Part shown: positions 8,648-16,662 of the stretch, in pieces
Layout of the letters: every line of letters begins with the position of its first letter
How positions within the stretch are numbered: position 1 is the stretch's first letter
Assembly (NCBI GenBank): GCA_963818725.1
Contig: CAWFTU010000014.1
Location: forward strand, 124,001-188,000
Length of the DNA: 64,000 bases
Source of the DNA: DATFDN01 sp963818725
GTDB lineage: Bacteria; Pseudomonadota; Alphaproteobacteria; Acetobacterales; Acetobacteraceae
Direction of reading: 5' to 3'
The notes under the pieces: model-generated
Databases searched by the model: none
The model's input: the letters and a program-made list of their open reading frames with translations, nothing else
What the model was told of the DNA's origin: nothing
Program-made: the position numbers and the translations under genes

Positions 8648-9334
8648 ATGGACAGTTTGATTCCTTTCACGATCAGTGCGGGAGCTGAGGACGCGGCTGG
8701 CACGCCTGCCGCGCGGCTGCGGGACGCGGCTTCGATCCAGTATGCGACCGGCATGCGGGACCGTCTCTGGACACTGCTGGTGCGCGCGGTGGACGTGGGG
8801 CTGCGGCGCTGGTATGGCGTGCGCGAGTTCACCGACGACCCGTCCTGCCTGTTGCGCCTCGCCTTGGCTCCGGCGCCCCATGAGGCGATTCTATCCGATG
8901 GAACGCGGATCGAACGCGGCGAGATCGTGGCCATGCTGCATATCTGGAACGAGCAGGTGCCGCGTTTCCGCCTGGGCGGTCCCGACCTGCGCTGGGCCGC
9001 CGATGTGCGGAGGCGCCTGCGGCGTTCGTTCCAGGCGCTCGCGGAGCATTTGGAGCAAGACCCGGCGTGGAAGCAGGTGCGCGGCATCCACGCCTGCGTC
9101 GCCTTCGGTAACCGGCGCCGGCGCGAGCAGATCCGACGTGCCGCCGAGCATTTCGGCTTCGAGCTGATCGGGGACGACGCTCCCCCGAAGGGCTGGCACG
9201 AGCTGGGCGAGGACTTCCTGATCTGGGCCTTTACGCGCGCCTTCAACCCCGGGGCGCTCCGCCGGTCGCCGTTCTGGCGCGACCGCACGGAGCTGTGGAT
9301 CTCCCGCGACAAGCTGCTGCGCCGCTATCTCTAA
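8648..9334 (+). CDS. YkoP-like domain protein
   Basis: About 228 residues starting MDSLIPFTISAG; an in-frame ATG at 8636 is an alternative start. The core WTLLVRAVDVGLRRWYGVRE, CLLRLALAPAPHEAILSDGT, GEIVAMLHIWNEQVPRF and LRRSFQALAEHL match the YkoP-like domain often found with polysaccharide deacetylases. The molecular function of this domain is unknown to me. No signal peptide or membrane segment. Divergent from the YkgJ gene by about 100 nt and followed by the AI-2E permease gene 46 nt later. Confidence 0.65.
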   Translation: MDSLIPFTISAGAEDAAGTPAARLRDAASIQYATGMRDRLWTLLVRAVDVGLRRWYGVREFTDDPSCLLRLALAPAPHEAILSDGTRIERGEIVAMLHIWNEQVPRFRLGGPDLRWAADVRRRLRRSFQALAEHLEQDPAWKQVRGIHACVAFGNRRRREQIRRAAEHFGFELIGDDAPPKGWHELGEDFLIWAFTRAFNPGALRRSPFWRDRTELWISRDKLLRRYL

Positions 9335-9380
9335 GACCAGACGTAGGCAACCCGGCGTAAACTTAGGCGCTGAACCCTGC

Positions 9381-10523
9381 ATGCCGCCGGATCACAACCA
9401 TAACAACCCGCGCACGCGCGATCCGAAGGCGGAACGCCGCTCCCGCATTGGCGGCTGGCCGATCTTCATCGTCGGCCTGTTCCTGCTGCTGCTCACCTAC
9501 GAGCTGCGCTATACGCTGATCCCATTCGTCTTCGCCGCGGTGATCGGCTTCGTACTGGACCCGGTGGTCGCAGGATCGGCCAAGCGGATGCGAGGGCACC
9601 GCTGGCCGATGGCCACGCTGCTGACCGTCCTGATCATCGGCTTCGTTGGCTACGGCATCTACTGGGTCGGCAACCAAGCGTTCACCGACCTGACGAACGC
9701 GATGAAAAAGCTGCCGCAGTTGATCCAGGGCGCCATCAACGCGATCGCGGGGCCGCAGGGAATCGATCTCTTCGGAGCCCATTACACGCCCGAGCAGCTC
9801 ACGCACACGGCCATCCAGGGAGCAACCAACCTGTTCAGCTCCGCGCAGATCGCGTTGGCGCTGCAAATCGGCGCCGGCGCCATCGCGGCGGTCATCCTCA
9901 CCTTCGTCCTGATCCCCTACTTCCTAGTGTCCGGGCCGCGCATCGCCGCGGGCACGCTCTGGCTGGTGCCGCCGGAGCGGCGCGGCTCGATCGAAGCGGT
10001 GCTGCCCGCGCTGGTGCCGATGCTCCGCCGCTACGTGGTGGGGATCATCTGCGTGGTGATCTACACAGCGATTGTCGCCTATATCGGCTTCGGGGTGATC
10101 TTCGGCCTGCCCGGCGCCGCGCTGATCTCCGTCGTGGTAGGATTTTTGGAAATGATCCCCGTGGTCGGCCCGGTCACGTCGATCATCCTGGTTTCGTTGG
10201 CGAGCCTGCAAGGAAGCGGGCTGAGCGTGATCTGGCCGATCGCCTGGGCGCTGGGGCTCCGGATTTGCACCGACAACCTGGTCGGGCCATTCTTGCTCGG
10301 TAAGGCGGTCACGGTGCATCCCGTGGTCATCATCTTCGCCTTCGTGATCGGCGCCATGCTGTTCGGTATCATTGGACTTCTACTCGCCGTCCCGACCTCG
10401 GCGTGCATCATCATCATCCTCCAGCATTACTACGCCGAACCGATTTCTCCGAGCGGCTCGGCAGAGCCGGAGGCGGTGCGGGTGGCGGGCGAGCTTGACA
10501 CCGCGGGCGCCCGGCCGCGATGA
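9381..10523 (+). CDS. AI-2E transporter family (TerC/YdiK-like) permease
   Basis: A 380-residue inner-membrane protein of the AI-2E transporter (PF01594) family, with some eight hydrophobic segments. Visible are GWPIFIVGLFLLLLTYELR at the N-terminus, the cytoplasmic linker KKLPQLIQGAINAI and the conserved C-terminal half: GFGVIFGLPGAALISVVVGF, EMIPVVGPVTSIIL and FLLGKAVTVHPVVIIFAFVI. Substrates in the family vary or are unproven (autoinducer, ions, antiporters), so only the family call is made. Ends in a hydrophilic tail. The next gene starts 11 nt after its stop. Confidence 0.88.
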   Translation: MPPDHNHNNPRTRDPKAERRSRIGGWPIFIVGLFLLLLTYELRYTLIPFVFAAVIGFVLDPVVAGSAKRMRGHRWPMATLLTVLIIGFVGYGIYWVGNQAFTDLTNAMKKLPQLIQGAINAIAGPQGIDLFGAHYTPEQLTHTAIQGATNLFSSAQIALALQIGAGAIAAVILTFVLIPYFLVSGPRIAAGTLWLVPPERRGSIEAVLPALVPMLRRYVVGIICVVIYTAIVAYIGFGVIFGLPGAALISVVVGFLEMIPVVGPVTSIILVSLASLQGSGLSVIWPIAWALGLRICTDNLVGPFLLGKAVTVHPVVIIFAFVIGAMLFGIIGLLLAVPTSACIIIILQHYYAEPISPSGSAEPEAVRVAGELDTAGARPR

Positions 10524-10533
10524 CAGAGCGGTC

Positions 10534-11898
10534 ATGCCCAAGCCAATTCGCCTGAACGCCTTCGATATGAACTGCGTCGTCCACCAGTCGCCCGGCTTGT
10601 GGACCCACCCGCGCGACCGCGCCGACACCTACAACACGCTCGGCTACTGGACGGATCTCGCGCGCCTGCTGGAGCGCGGCAAGTTCGACGCGCTGTTTAT
10701 GGCCGATGTGCTGGGCATCTACGACGTGTTCCGAGGCTCGCCCGAGGCCGCGCTGTCGGGTGCGGTACAGGTGCCGGTGAACGATCCACTGCTCTTGGTG
10801 CCGGCGATGGCGGCGGTCACGGAGCACCTGGGCTTCGGCGTCACCTGCACGCTCTCCTATGAACACCCCTACCCATTCGCCCGCCGCATGAGCACGCTCG
10901 ATCACCTCACCAAAGGACGGATCGGTTGGAACATCGTCACCGGGTACCTCAACAGCGCCGCGAAGGGCGTGGGCCTGGCCCGGCAGGAGGGCCACGACAC
11001 GCGCTATGAGATCGCCGAGGACTACATGCAGGTGGTCTACAAGTTGTGGGAGGGAAGCTGGGAGGACGGCGCGGTGCTGCGCGACCGGACCAGTGGGCGC
11101 TTTGCCGATCCGGCGCGCATCCACCGCGTCGAGCATGACGGGCCGTATTTCCGGCTGTCCGCCATCCACCTGAGCGAGCCGTCGCCACAGCGGACGCCCG
11201 TGCTCTATCAGGCCGGGGCGTCCAAGCGCGGCCGCCGGTTCGCCGCCGAGCACGCCGAGTGCGTGTTCATCAACGGCCCGTCCAAGCGGGTGATCGCGCC
11301 GGTTGTCGCCGATATCCGCAGGCTGGCGGCCGAGGCGGGGCGCGACCCGGCGGAGATCCTCATCCTCACCATGTTGACGGTGATTACGGACACCACGCCG
11401 GCGCGCGCCCGCGCCAAGCACGACGACTACCTGAACTATGTGAGCACCGAGGGGGCGCTCACGCTGATGTCGGGCTGGACCGGTGTGGACTTCTCCCGCC
11501 TGGGCCTTGATGAGGTCGTGCGCTTCAATGCGCGCGACGCCATGACGTCGGCGTTGGAGGCGTTCACCATTGCCGATCCGCAGCGGCGCTGGACCGTGCG
11601 CGAGATCGCGCACCACGCCGCGATCGGCGGGCGCGGCCCCGTGGTGGTGGGCGATCCGCGCGCGGTCGCGGACGAGCTGCAATCTTGGGTGACGAAGACC
11701 GACGTTGACGGCTTCAATCTCGCCTACGCAGTGACACCGGAGACATTTGCCGACTTCGTGGAGCTGGTGGTCCCGGAATTGCAGCGCCGGGGCGCGTACA
11801 AGAGCCAATACGCGCCAGGCACCCTGCGCGAGAAGCTGTACGGTCGGGGCCGGGCGCGGCTGCCTGACAACCATCCGGCGGCGCGCGTCCGGGTTTAG
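10534..11898 (+). CDS. NtaA/SnaA/DszA-type FMNH2-dependent monooxygenase
   Basis: A 454-residue bacterial luciferase-like TIM-barrel enzyme of the NtaA/DszA group, which uses reduced FMN supplied by a separate reductase to oxidise substrates such as nitrilotriacetate, sulfones or pristinamycin. Diagnostic stretches are AFDMNCVVHQSPGLWTHPRD, TDLARLLERGKFDALFMADV, RIGWNIVTGYLNSAAKGVGL and PVLYQAGASKRGRRFAAEHA. The ATG at 10534 fits the family N-terminus (MPKPIRLNAFDMN). No reductase gene is next to it. Substrate unknown; an OsmC-like gene follows. Confidence 0.85.
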   Translation: MPKPIRLNAFDMNCVVHQSPGLWTHPRDRADTYNTLGYWTDLARLLERGKFDALFMADVLGIYDVFRGSPEAALSGAVQVPVNDPLLLVPAMAAVTEHLGFGVTCTLSYEHPYPFARRMSTLDHLTKGRIGWNIVTGYLNSAAKGVGLARQEGHDTRYEIAEDYMQVVYKLWEGSWEDGAVLRDRTSGRFADPARIHRVEHDGPYFRLSAIHLSEPSPQRTPVLYQAGASKRGRRFAAEHAECVFINGPSKRVIAPVVADIRRLAAEAGRDPAEILILTMLTVITDTTPARARAKHDDYLNYVSTEGALTLMSGWTGVDFSRLGLDEVVRFNARDAMTSALEAFTIADPQRRWTVREIAHHAAIGGRGPVVVGDPRAVADELQSWVTKTDVDGFNLAYAVTPETFADFVELVVPELQRRGAYKSQYAPGTLREKLYGRGRARLPDNHPAARVRV

Positions 11899-11939
11899 CG
11901 TTCCTGGCCACCGTACAGTTTTTGGGAGGAGACACACGA

Positions 11940-12449
11940 ATGGACGCCGCCGAGCTTCGGACCCTTCAGGCCCCCATCAAGCAGCACTACCGCGAGCAAC
12001 CGGAGGCGGCGCGAATCCCCGCGCGCGCCGAATGCCGGCTTGATCGCGACGGTATCGCTTGCACCGTTCCCACCTGGGCGGGCGAGGTTACGGCCGGGCT
12101 GCACAAGGCGGCGGGCGGGACGGGCGATCTTGCCTGCTCGGCCGACATGCTGCTGGAGGCGCTGGTCGCGTGCGCCGGGACCACGCTGCGCGCCGTCGCC
12201 ACCGCCATGGGCGTCACGCTGCGCGGCGGACGGATCGTCGCCGAGGGAACCTGGGACGTGCGCGGCACGCTGGGCATCGATCGCGCCACCCCGGTCGGCC
12301 TCACCGACATCACGCTGCGCTTCGAGCTGGACGCCGATGCGGCAACCGACAAGCTCGCCAGGATAATCGACACCACCGAGCGGTATTGCGTCATCTTGCA
12401 GACGCTCAAGTCTCCGCCGCGCGTGTCGGTCGTGCCGACTCCTGGCTGA
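11940..12449 (+). CDS. OsmC family protein
   Basis: 169 residues starting MDAAELRTLQAPIKQHYRE, with GGAGGA at 11926-11931 as ribosome-binding site. OsmC/Ohr proteins reduce organic peroxides through two cysteines. Here ACSADMLLEALVACAGTTLR holds one conserved Cys and the characteristic helix, and TERYCVILQTLKSPPRV holds the second. The order of motifs and the length fit the general OsmC branch more than Ohr. It follows the flavin monooxygenase gene by 41 nt and may be co-transcribed. Confidence 0.85.
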   Translation: MDAAELRTLQAPIKQHYREQPEAARIPARAECRLDRDGIACTVPTWAGEVTAGLHKAAGGTGDLACSADMLLEALVACAGTTLRAVATAMGVTLRGGRIVAEGTWDVRGTLGIDRATPVGLTDITLRFELDADAATDKLARIIDTTERYCVILQTLKSPPRVSVVPTPG

Positions 12450-12497
12450 GCGGCCAGAGACGCGGCCCTCGGACGCATTCGTCGGGAGGAGACGCCC

Positions 12498-13100
12498 ATG
12501 AAGCTTGCCAACTCCGCCCCGCTTGGTCTCACTGGCTTCGCGTTGACCACCTGGATGCTCAGCATGGTCAACGCCGGCTGGTACAGCGCGGACGGCGTTC
12601 CGCTGGTGCTCGCCACGGCCTTCGCCTTTGGCGGCACCGCTCAATTTGCCGCTGGCCTGCTAGAATTTCCGCGTGGCAACACGTTCGGCTTCGTTGCCTT
12701 CTGCTCCTATGGGGCGTTCTGGTGGGCCTTCGCCATGTTCGTGGCGTTCTTCGCGGCCAAGGTTCCTCCCTCGTTCGTGGCCTGGTGGCTGTTCATGTGG
12801 GGCGTTTTCACCTTCTACATGTGGCTCGCCTCGCTGACGGCCAGCCGCGCCACCCAGGCGATCTTCCTGGTTCTCTGGATCACCTTCGTCCTGCTCGCGG
12901 CGGGCGACTGGACCGCCATCGCGGCGATCAAGGAGGCTGGCCGCTATGCTGGGCTCGTCACCGCCGTGCTTGCCCTCTACCTGGCGGCAGCCGAGGTCAT
13001 CAACGAGACGCACAAACGGACTGTCCTCCCGGTTGGCATGCCGAGCGAGCCCGTGGCCGCTCTCGAGGCGCCTGGCGATGTTCCCTCGTTGAGGCAGTGA
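12498..13100 (+). CDS. Acetate uptake transporter, GPR1/FUN34/SatP family
   Basis: A 200-residue six-helix inner-membrane protein of the AceTr family, which imports acetate or succinate with protons. The family signature NPAPLGL appears as NSAPLGLTGFALTTW at the N-terminus (Pro replaced by Ser), and FAFGGTAQFAAGLLEFPRGN matches the second conserved loop. The start at 12498 has GGGAGGAGA ahead of it. With aceA in the same window it fits acetate use, though they are 11 kb apart. Confidence 0.9.
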   Translation: MKLANSAPLGLTGFALTTWMLSMVNAGWYSADGVPLVLATAFAFGGTAQFAAGLLEFPRGNTFGFVAFCSYGAFWWAFAMFVAFFAAKVPPSFVAWWLFMWGVFTFYMWLASLTASRATQAIFLVLWITFVLLAAGDWTAIAAIKEAGRYAGLVTAVLALYLAAAEVINETHKRTVLPVGMPSEPVAALEAPGDVPSLRQ

Positions 13101-13119
13101 CACGGGCGACAGACAGGGC

Positions 13120-14310
13120 ATGAGACTGCCGCCGGACCGCCTCGCTGGTGCCGCCCGGCCGCCCTTCGCGGTGGTCGTCGCCGTCACCGCCGTCGGCACA
13201 CTGGGGATGCACCTCGTTGTTCCCGCCCTGCCCGCGACGGCGCGGGCATTTGGCGTGTCCGAGGCGGCGATCCAGCTCACCATCACGCTCTATCTGATCG
13301 GCCTCGCGGCGGGCCAGCTTCTCTATGGTCCGGTCTCCGACCGCTTCGGGCGACGGCCGGTGCTGATCGGCGGGCTTGCGCTGTTCACCGCCGCCGGCGC
13401 GCTGACCGCGCTCGCGCCCACAGCCAGCATGCTGATTGCCGCGCGCGTGGTGCAAGCGCTGGGCGGCTGCGCGGGCCTCGTGCTCGGCCGCGCGATCGTG
13501 CGCGACGCGGCTCCGCCTGAACGTGCGGCGGCGCAGCTCGCGCTGCTGACGCTGGTGATGTCGATGGCGCCCGCGATCGCTCCGGCCATCGGCGGCTATG
13601 CGACGGCTTGGGCCGGCTGGCGCGCGGGCTTCGTCATGCTGGCCGCGATCGGCGCGTTGGCGATGCTGGCCGCCATATTGTTTCTGCCGGAGACGAACGA
13701 GGTCGCGGGAGCCCGCCGTTCGCTGCTGGCACCGTCCTTCCGCCTGCTGCGCTCGCGCGCGTTCTGCGGCTTCGCGATCGGCGGCGCCTGCACCACGACC
13801 TCATTCTATGCCTTCATGGCGGCTTCCCCGTTCATCTTCATCGACCTCTTGCACCAGACCGAACAGCGCGTGGGCCTCTATTACATGCTGCTGATGGCGG
13901 GCGTGGCCACTGGCGGGCTGCTGGGCAACCGCCTGGCCGGCCGCGTGCGCGCGGGGCATGTGCTCCGACTGGCGAACGGGATTGCGATCGCGGCGGCCAG
14001 CGGCTTTGCCGGCACCTATGCCGCCGGTCTTCTGAGCGTGCCGGCGGTGGTGGGCACCATCGCGCTGTTCATGGTGGGCGCTGGCCTGGCCAGCCCGTTC
14101 GCCATCACCGGCGCGATCTCGGTCAACCCGCAGGCGGTCGGCGCCGCTTCGGGCCTCTATGGCTTCGTGCAGATGAGCTACGGCGCGCTATGCACGGTCA
14201 TCGTGGAGACCTGGCGCCCAGGATCGGTCATGACGGTGGCCGTCGTGCTGCTCGGCTCGGCGGTGGTCGGGCAAGCGGCGCTGTCCATTGCACTGAGGGA
14301 GCGGCGTTGA
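13120..14310 (+). CDS. Bcr/CflA-family drug efflux MFS transporter
   Basis: 396 residues, 12 hydrophobic segments. The N-terminus has VVVAVTAVGTLGMHLVVPAL, the motif A loop YGPVSDRFGRRPVLIGGLAL and RVVQALGGCAGLVLGRAIVR, which together mark the DHA1 Bcr/CflA group (bicyclomycin, chloramphenicol-like compounds). It lies 19 nt after the acetate permease gene. It ends SIALRERR at 14310, followed by a long non-coding stretch with a terminator. Substrate unknown. Confidence 0.88.
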   Translation: MRLPPDRLAGAARPPFAVVVAVTAVGTLGMHLVVPALPATARAFGVSEAAIQLTITLYLIGLAAGQLLYGPVSDRFGRRPVLIGGLALFTAAGALTALAPTASMLIAARVVQALGGCAGLVLGRAIVRDAAPPERAAAQLALLTLVMSMAPAIAPAIGGYATAWAGWRAGFVMLAAIGALAMLAAILFLPETNEVAGARRSLLAPSFRLLRSRAFCGFAIGGACTTTSFYAFMAASPFIFIDLLHQTEQRVGLYYMLLMAGVATGGLLGNRLAGRVRAGHVLRLANGIAIAAASGFAGTYAAGLLSVPAVVGTIALFMVGAGLASPFAITGAISVNPQAVGAASGLYGFVQMSYGALCTVIVETWRPGSVMTVAVVLLGSAVVGQAALSIALRERR

Positions 14311-14464
14311 TGGCACGATTGGAAATGCTTCACATTGTCGTGCCCGGAAGCTTTCGAGCTGATGAAGCTTTACTTTGCTCCAGGATTAGCATACTCGTTG
14401 GACATGAATCGAACTTTAACCCTCATGCGTCGAATTCGACACGGCCTTGGCGGGCTGTGCTTTA

Positions 14465-14552
14465 GCGGCGACAGGGGGAGTCTGTCCCAACGCTAGCTCG
14501 TTACGAGCATAGCGCCGCACAGGCCCCCCGATCCGTCGAGCGGGGCCTTTTC
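14465..14552 (+). ncRNA. Candidate structured small RNA ending in a Rho-independent terminator
   Basis: A non-coding stretch between two + strand genes folds into a compact three-way junction. GCGG (14465-14468) pairs with CCGC (14515-14518) as a closing stem. Inside it GACAG (14470-14474) pairs with CTGTC (14482-14486), and CGCTAGCTCG (14491-14500) pairs with CGAGC-A-TAGCG (14504-14514) around a UUA loop with one bulged A. A GC-rich terminator hairpin with T-run follows directly. I do not recognise the RNA family. It could also be an elaborate 3' end of the upstream transporter mRNA. Confidence 0.5.
14521..14551 (+). terminator. Rho-independent terminator
   Basis: AGGCCCC (14521-14527) and GGGGCCT (14542-14548) form a perfect 7-bp stem with a 14-nt loop, followed by a short T-run to 14551. 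It ends the candidate RNA and/or the transporter transcript. Confidence 0.75.
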
Positions 14553-14572
14553 ATTTGTGCCTCATCCCTGTT

Positions 14573-14606
14573 CATCTCTGATCCATAGATCTGATCCATA
14601 GAGATG
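14573..14606. promoter_or_regulatory. Nested direct and inverted repeats just before the cyclase start
   Basis: CTGATCCATAGA occurs twice with 13-bp spacing (14578-14589 and 14591-14602), and the pair is framed by an inverted repeat CATCTCT (14573-14579) / AGAGATG (14600-14606). The element ends 4 nt before the cyclase ATG. It could be an operator or a translation-blocking hairpin. Function inferred from position only. Confidence 0.45.
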
Positions 14607-14610
14607 TGTC

Positions 14611-15315
14611 ATGCGCTTCCCGGAGCCGGCGACGCTGGCCGAAGGCGTCGAGCCGATCGCGCGGCATCAAAGCATCAAGCATGGCGAACGGCGCCTCGGT
14701 CTGGTCCGCGACACTGGACCCGAGGCGGCCGCAAGGCCCGTGCCACGACTGGCGGTCATCCTCGCCGCCGACATTGTCGCGTACACGCGCCACATGGCCG
14801 AGGACGAGAGTGGCACGCACGCGCGTGTCACCTTTATCCTCCGCCACATCGTCGAGCCGCACATCGCCCGGCACGAGGCCCGGCTCATAAAGCACACAGG
14901 GGATGGGTTCCTCGCCGAGTTCTGGAGCGCCACGCGGGCCGCGTGGTTCGCCGTGGACTTCCAGCGCGCAGTCCGGACGTGGAACGCGCGGCGGCGCCGG
15001 GCTCGTTGGCTGGAGTTCCGGGTCGGCATCAACCTGGGCGACGTGATCGCCGAAGGCCGCGACATCGCCGGGCACAGCGTGAACATTGCCGTGCGCCTCG
15101 AATCCCTGGCCGAGCCGGGTGGCGTGCTTGCCGCGTATCCCGTGTTCGCCGCGATCAGGGATCCTGGGCTTCTGTTCGAGGATCTGGGCGAGCTGGCGCT
15201 CAAGAACCTGCGCGAGACCGTGCGCGGCTATCGCGTCAGGCCGCGCGCAGGAACGCCCGCGCGGTCTCGATATGGTGCGGCACGCTCAACGCCGGGGCAT
15301 GGCCGCACCCCGTGA
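14611..15315 (+). CDS. Class III adenylate/guanylate cyclase domain protein
   Basis: 234 residues with one class III nucleotidyl cyclase domain, expected to make cAMP in the cytoplasm. Metal-binding Asp residues are seen in AVILAADIVAYTRHMAEDE and IKHTGDGFLAEFWS, and the transition-state Asn/Arg pair in HSVNIAVRLESLAEPGG. The usual GDGVN is GHSVN here. The domain ends at LRETVRGYRV; the last 25 or so residues are antisense to a hydrolase remnant (15236-15439), so the C-terminus may be a fusion left by a deletion. Many relatives carry a TPR region there, which is absent. The start has no strong ribosome-binding site and sits after a repeat element. Confidence 0.8.
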   Translation: MRFPEPATLAEGVEPIARHQSIKHGERRLGLVRDTGPEAAARPVPRLAVILAADIVAYTRHMAEDESGTHARVTFILRHIVEPHIARHEARLIKHTGDGFLAEFWSATRAAWFAVDFQRAVRTWNARRRRARWLEFRVGINLGDVIAEGRDIAGHSVNIAVRLESLAEPGGVLAAYPVFAAIRDPGLLFEDLGELALKNLRETVRGYRVRPRAGTPARSRYGAARSTPGHGRTP

Positions 15316-15439
15316 TCCCGGTGACGGTCGCGCAAGGCCCTCGGCGGGCCATCTCGGCCGCGACGTCGGCTGGCACGGCCCCGCGGGCCTGGCCAGGCAC
15401 AGCCTCTCCGCTGCGCCGGTTGCCAGAGTTCGTGGCCAC
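15236..15439 (-). pseudogene. Alpha/beta-hydrolase C-terminal remnant
   Basis: The minus strand encodes DVAAEMARRGPCATVTG followed by CGHAPALSVPHHIETARAFL and a stop at 15236. This is the end of an alpha/beta-hydrolase: the His of GCGHAPAL is the catalytic base. Nothing recognisable of the nucleophile part exists upstream on the minus strand (15440-15580). It overlaps the 3' end of the cyclase gene, so a deletion probably joined them. Confidence 0.5.
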
Positions 15440-15584
15440 GGATTAGATACACTTGAATCCTTCGGTTCTCGCCGTCTGCAACCTCGGGCTTGCCGACCTG
15501 AAAGGCCAGTATGAGGAATAGCCCGTCTTCGTCAGCATCGGTATCGAGCCGTTGAGGCTCGTCACTCCCCACCCTGAGGCCCCC

Positions 15585-16514
15585 ATGCCCATCCTCCCCT
15601 CGGATACCACCCCTGTTCCCCCGGCCACGATCGATCCGTCGGTTGCCTCCGCGACGGCGGCGGCGGAGTGGCACACCTATCTCCGAAACCACGCGTCCTG
15701 GGGCGCGATCATCGCTGGCGTGGTCGCCGCCCTGGTCGTGCAGCTATTGCTCAACCTCCTCGGCCTGGGCGTCGGCGCGGCGTCGCTGAGCGCGGCGAAC
15801 CCGGCCGACAACCCGAGCGCGGGCGCGTTCTCGATCGGGGCCGGCTTTTGGTGGACGATCTCGGGCATCATCGCCTCGTTCTGCGGCGGGGTGGTCGCGG
15901 GACGGCTGTGCGGCGCGGCGAAGGTGAACACGGCGCGCTGGCATGGTTTCGTGTCCTGGTGCGCGGCGACACTCGTGCTCTTCTACCTGCTCTCCAGCGC
16001 CCTCGGTGGCGTCGTCGGCGGCACCTTCAACGCGCTCGGCAGCACGCTGGGCGGCGTGGGCCGCAGCGCCGCCTCCGCGGTGTCCGGCGTGGCGCAACAC
16101 ACGGACGCCGGGAATCTGGAGTCGCAGGTCCGCAGTCTCATCAACCCCTCGGACGCGCAGAGCGTGCAGGCCAACCTGGTCGCCTACATCCGCGCCAGCG
16201 CGAACGGCGATCAGCAGGCGGCCCAAACGGCCCGAGAGCAGGCGGTGAACAGCCTGGCGCGGGTGGCCAATGTCAGCCCGGACGAGGCCCGCAACCGGCT
16301 GGGCCAGGTCGAGCAGCAGTACCGGCAGACGGTGCAGCAGGCCAAGCGGCAGGCGGCGGATGCGGCCGAGGCAGCGCGCAGCAGCGCGGCGCTGGCCGGC
16401 ATCTTCGGCTTCATCGCCCTCGTGCTCGGCGCGATCGCGGCGTGGTTCGGCGGCGGCCTCGGCACGCCACGTCAGGCGACGATGGGTCCAGGCATGAGGT
16501 GGCGTCTGTTCTAA
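15585..16514 (+). CDS. Conserved membrane protein (PhnA-like annotation in relatives)
   Basis: 309 residues from the ATG at 15585 (MPILPSDTTPVPPATIDPSV). Membrane segments are predicted at WGAIIAGVVAALVVQLLLNL, FWWTISGIIASFCGGVVAG, WCAATLVLFYLLSSALGGVV and near the C-terminus ALAGIFGFIALVLGAIAAWF. Between the third and last segments is an Ala/Gln-rich, coiled-coil-like region with VSPDEARNRLGQVEQQYRQT. Similar proteins occur in alphaproteobacteria and are sometimes named PhnA-like, without known function. No enzyme motif seen. Confidence 0.6.
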   Translation: MPILPSDTTPVPPATIDPSVASATAAAEWHTYLRNHASWGAIIAGVVAALVVQLLLNLLGLGVGAASLSAANPADNPSAGAFSIGAGFWWTISGIIASFCGGVVAGRLCGAAKVNTARWHGFVSWCAATLVLFYLLSSALGGVVGGTFNALGSTLGGVGRSAASAVSGVAQHTDAGNLESQVRSLINPSDAQSVQANLVAYIRASANGDQQAAQTAREQAVNSLARVANVSPDEARNRLGQVEQQYRQTVQQAKRQAADAAEAARSSAALAGIFGFIALVLGAIAAWFGGGLGTPRQATMGPGMRWRLF

Positions 16515-16545
16515 AGGCAAGAGGGTGTCGAAGCGGCACTGAATG

Positions 16546-16583
16546 ACCCCCTCCCCTTGCGGGAGGGGGCCGGGGAGAGGGGT
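16546..16583. repeat. Type 1 GC-rich palindromic repeat, copy 2
   Basis: CCCCCTCCCCTTGCGGGAGG begins the copy, and CCGGGGAGAGGGG follows. It is the fullest form of the family: two complementary G/C tracts around a TTGC loop plus a second G-rich arm. Lies between two genes. Confidence 0.8.
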
Positions 16584-16662
16584 TGGCGCGCGACCGCCGC
16601 CCGTGACGGTGACGCTACCCGCCCTTTTGCCTGCCGCAGCGGTGCGCTATCGGTCTCGGCGC

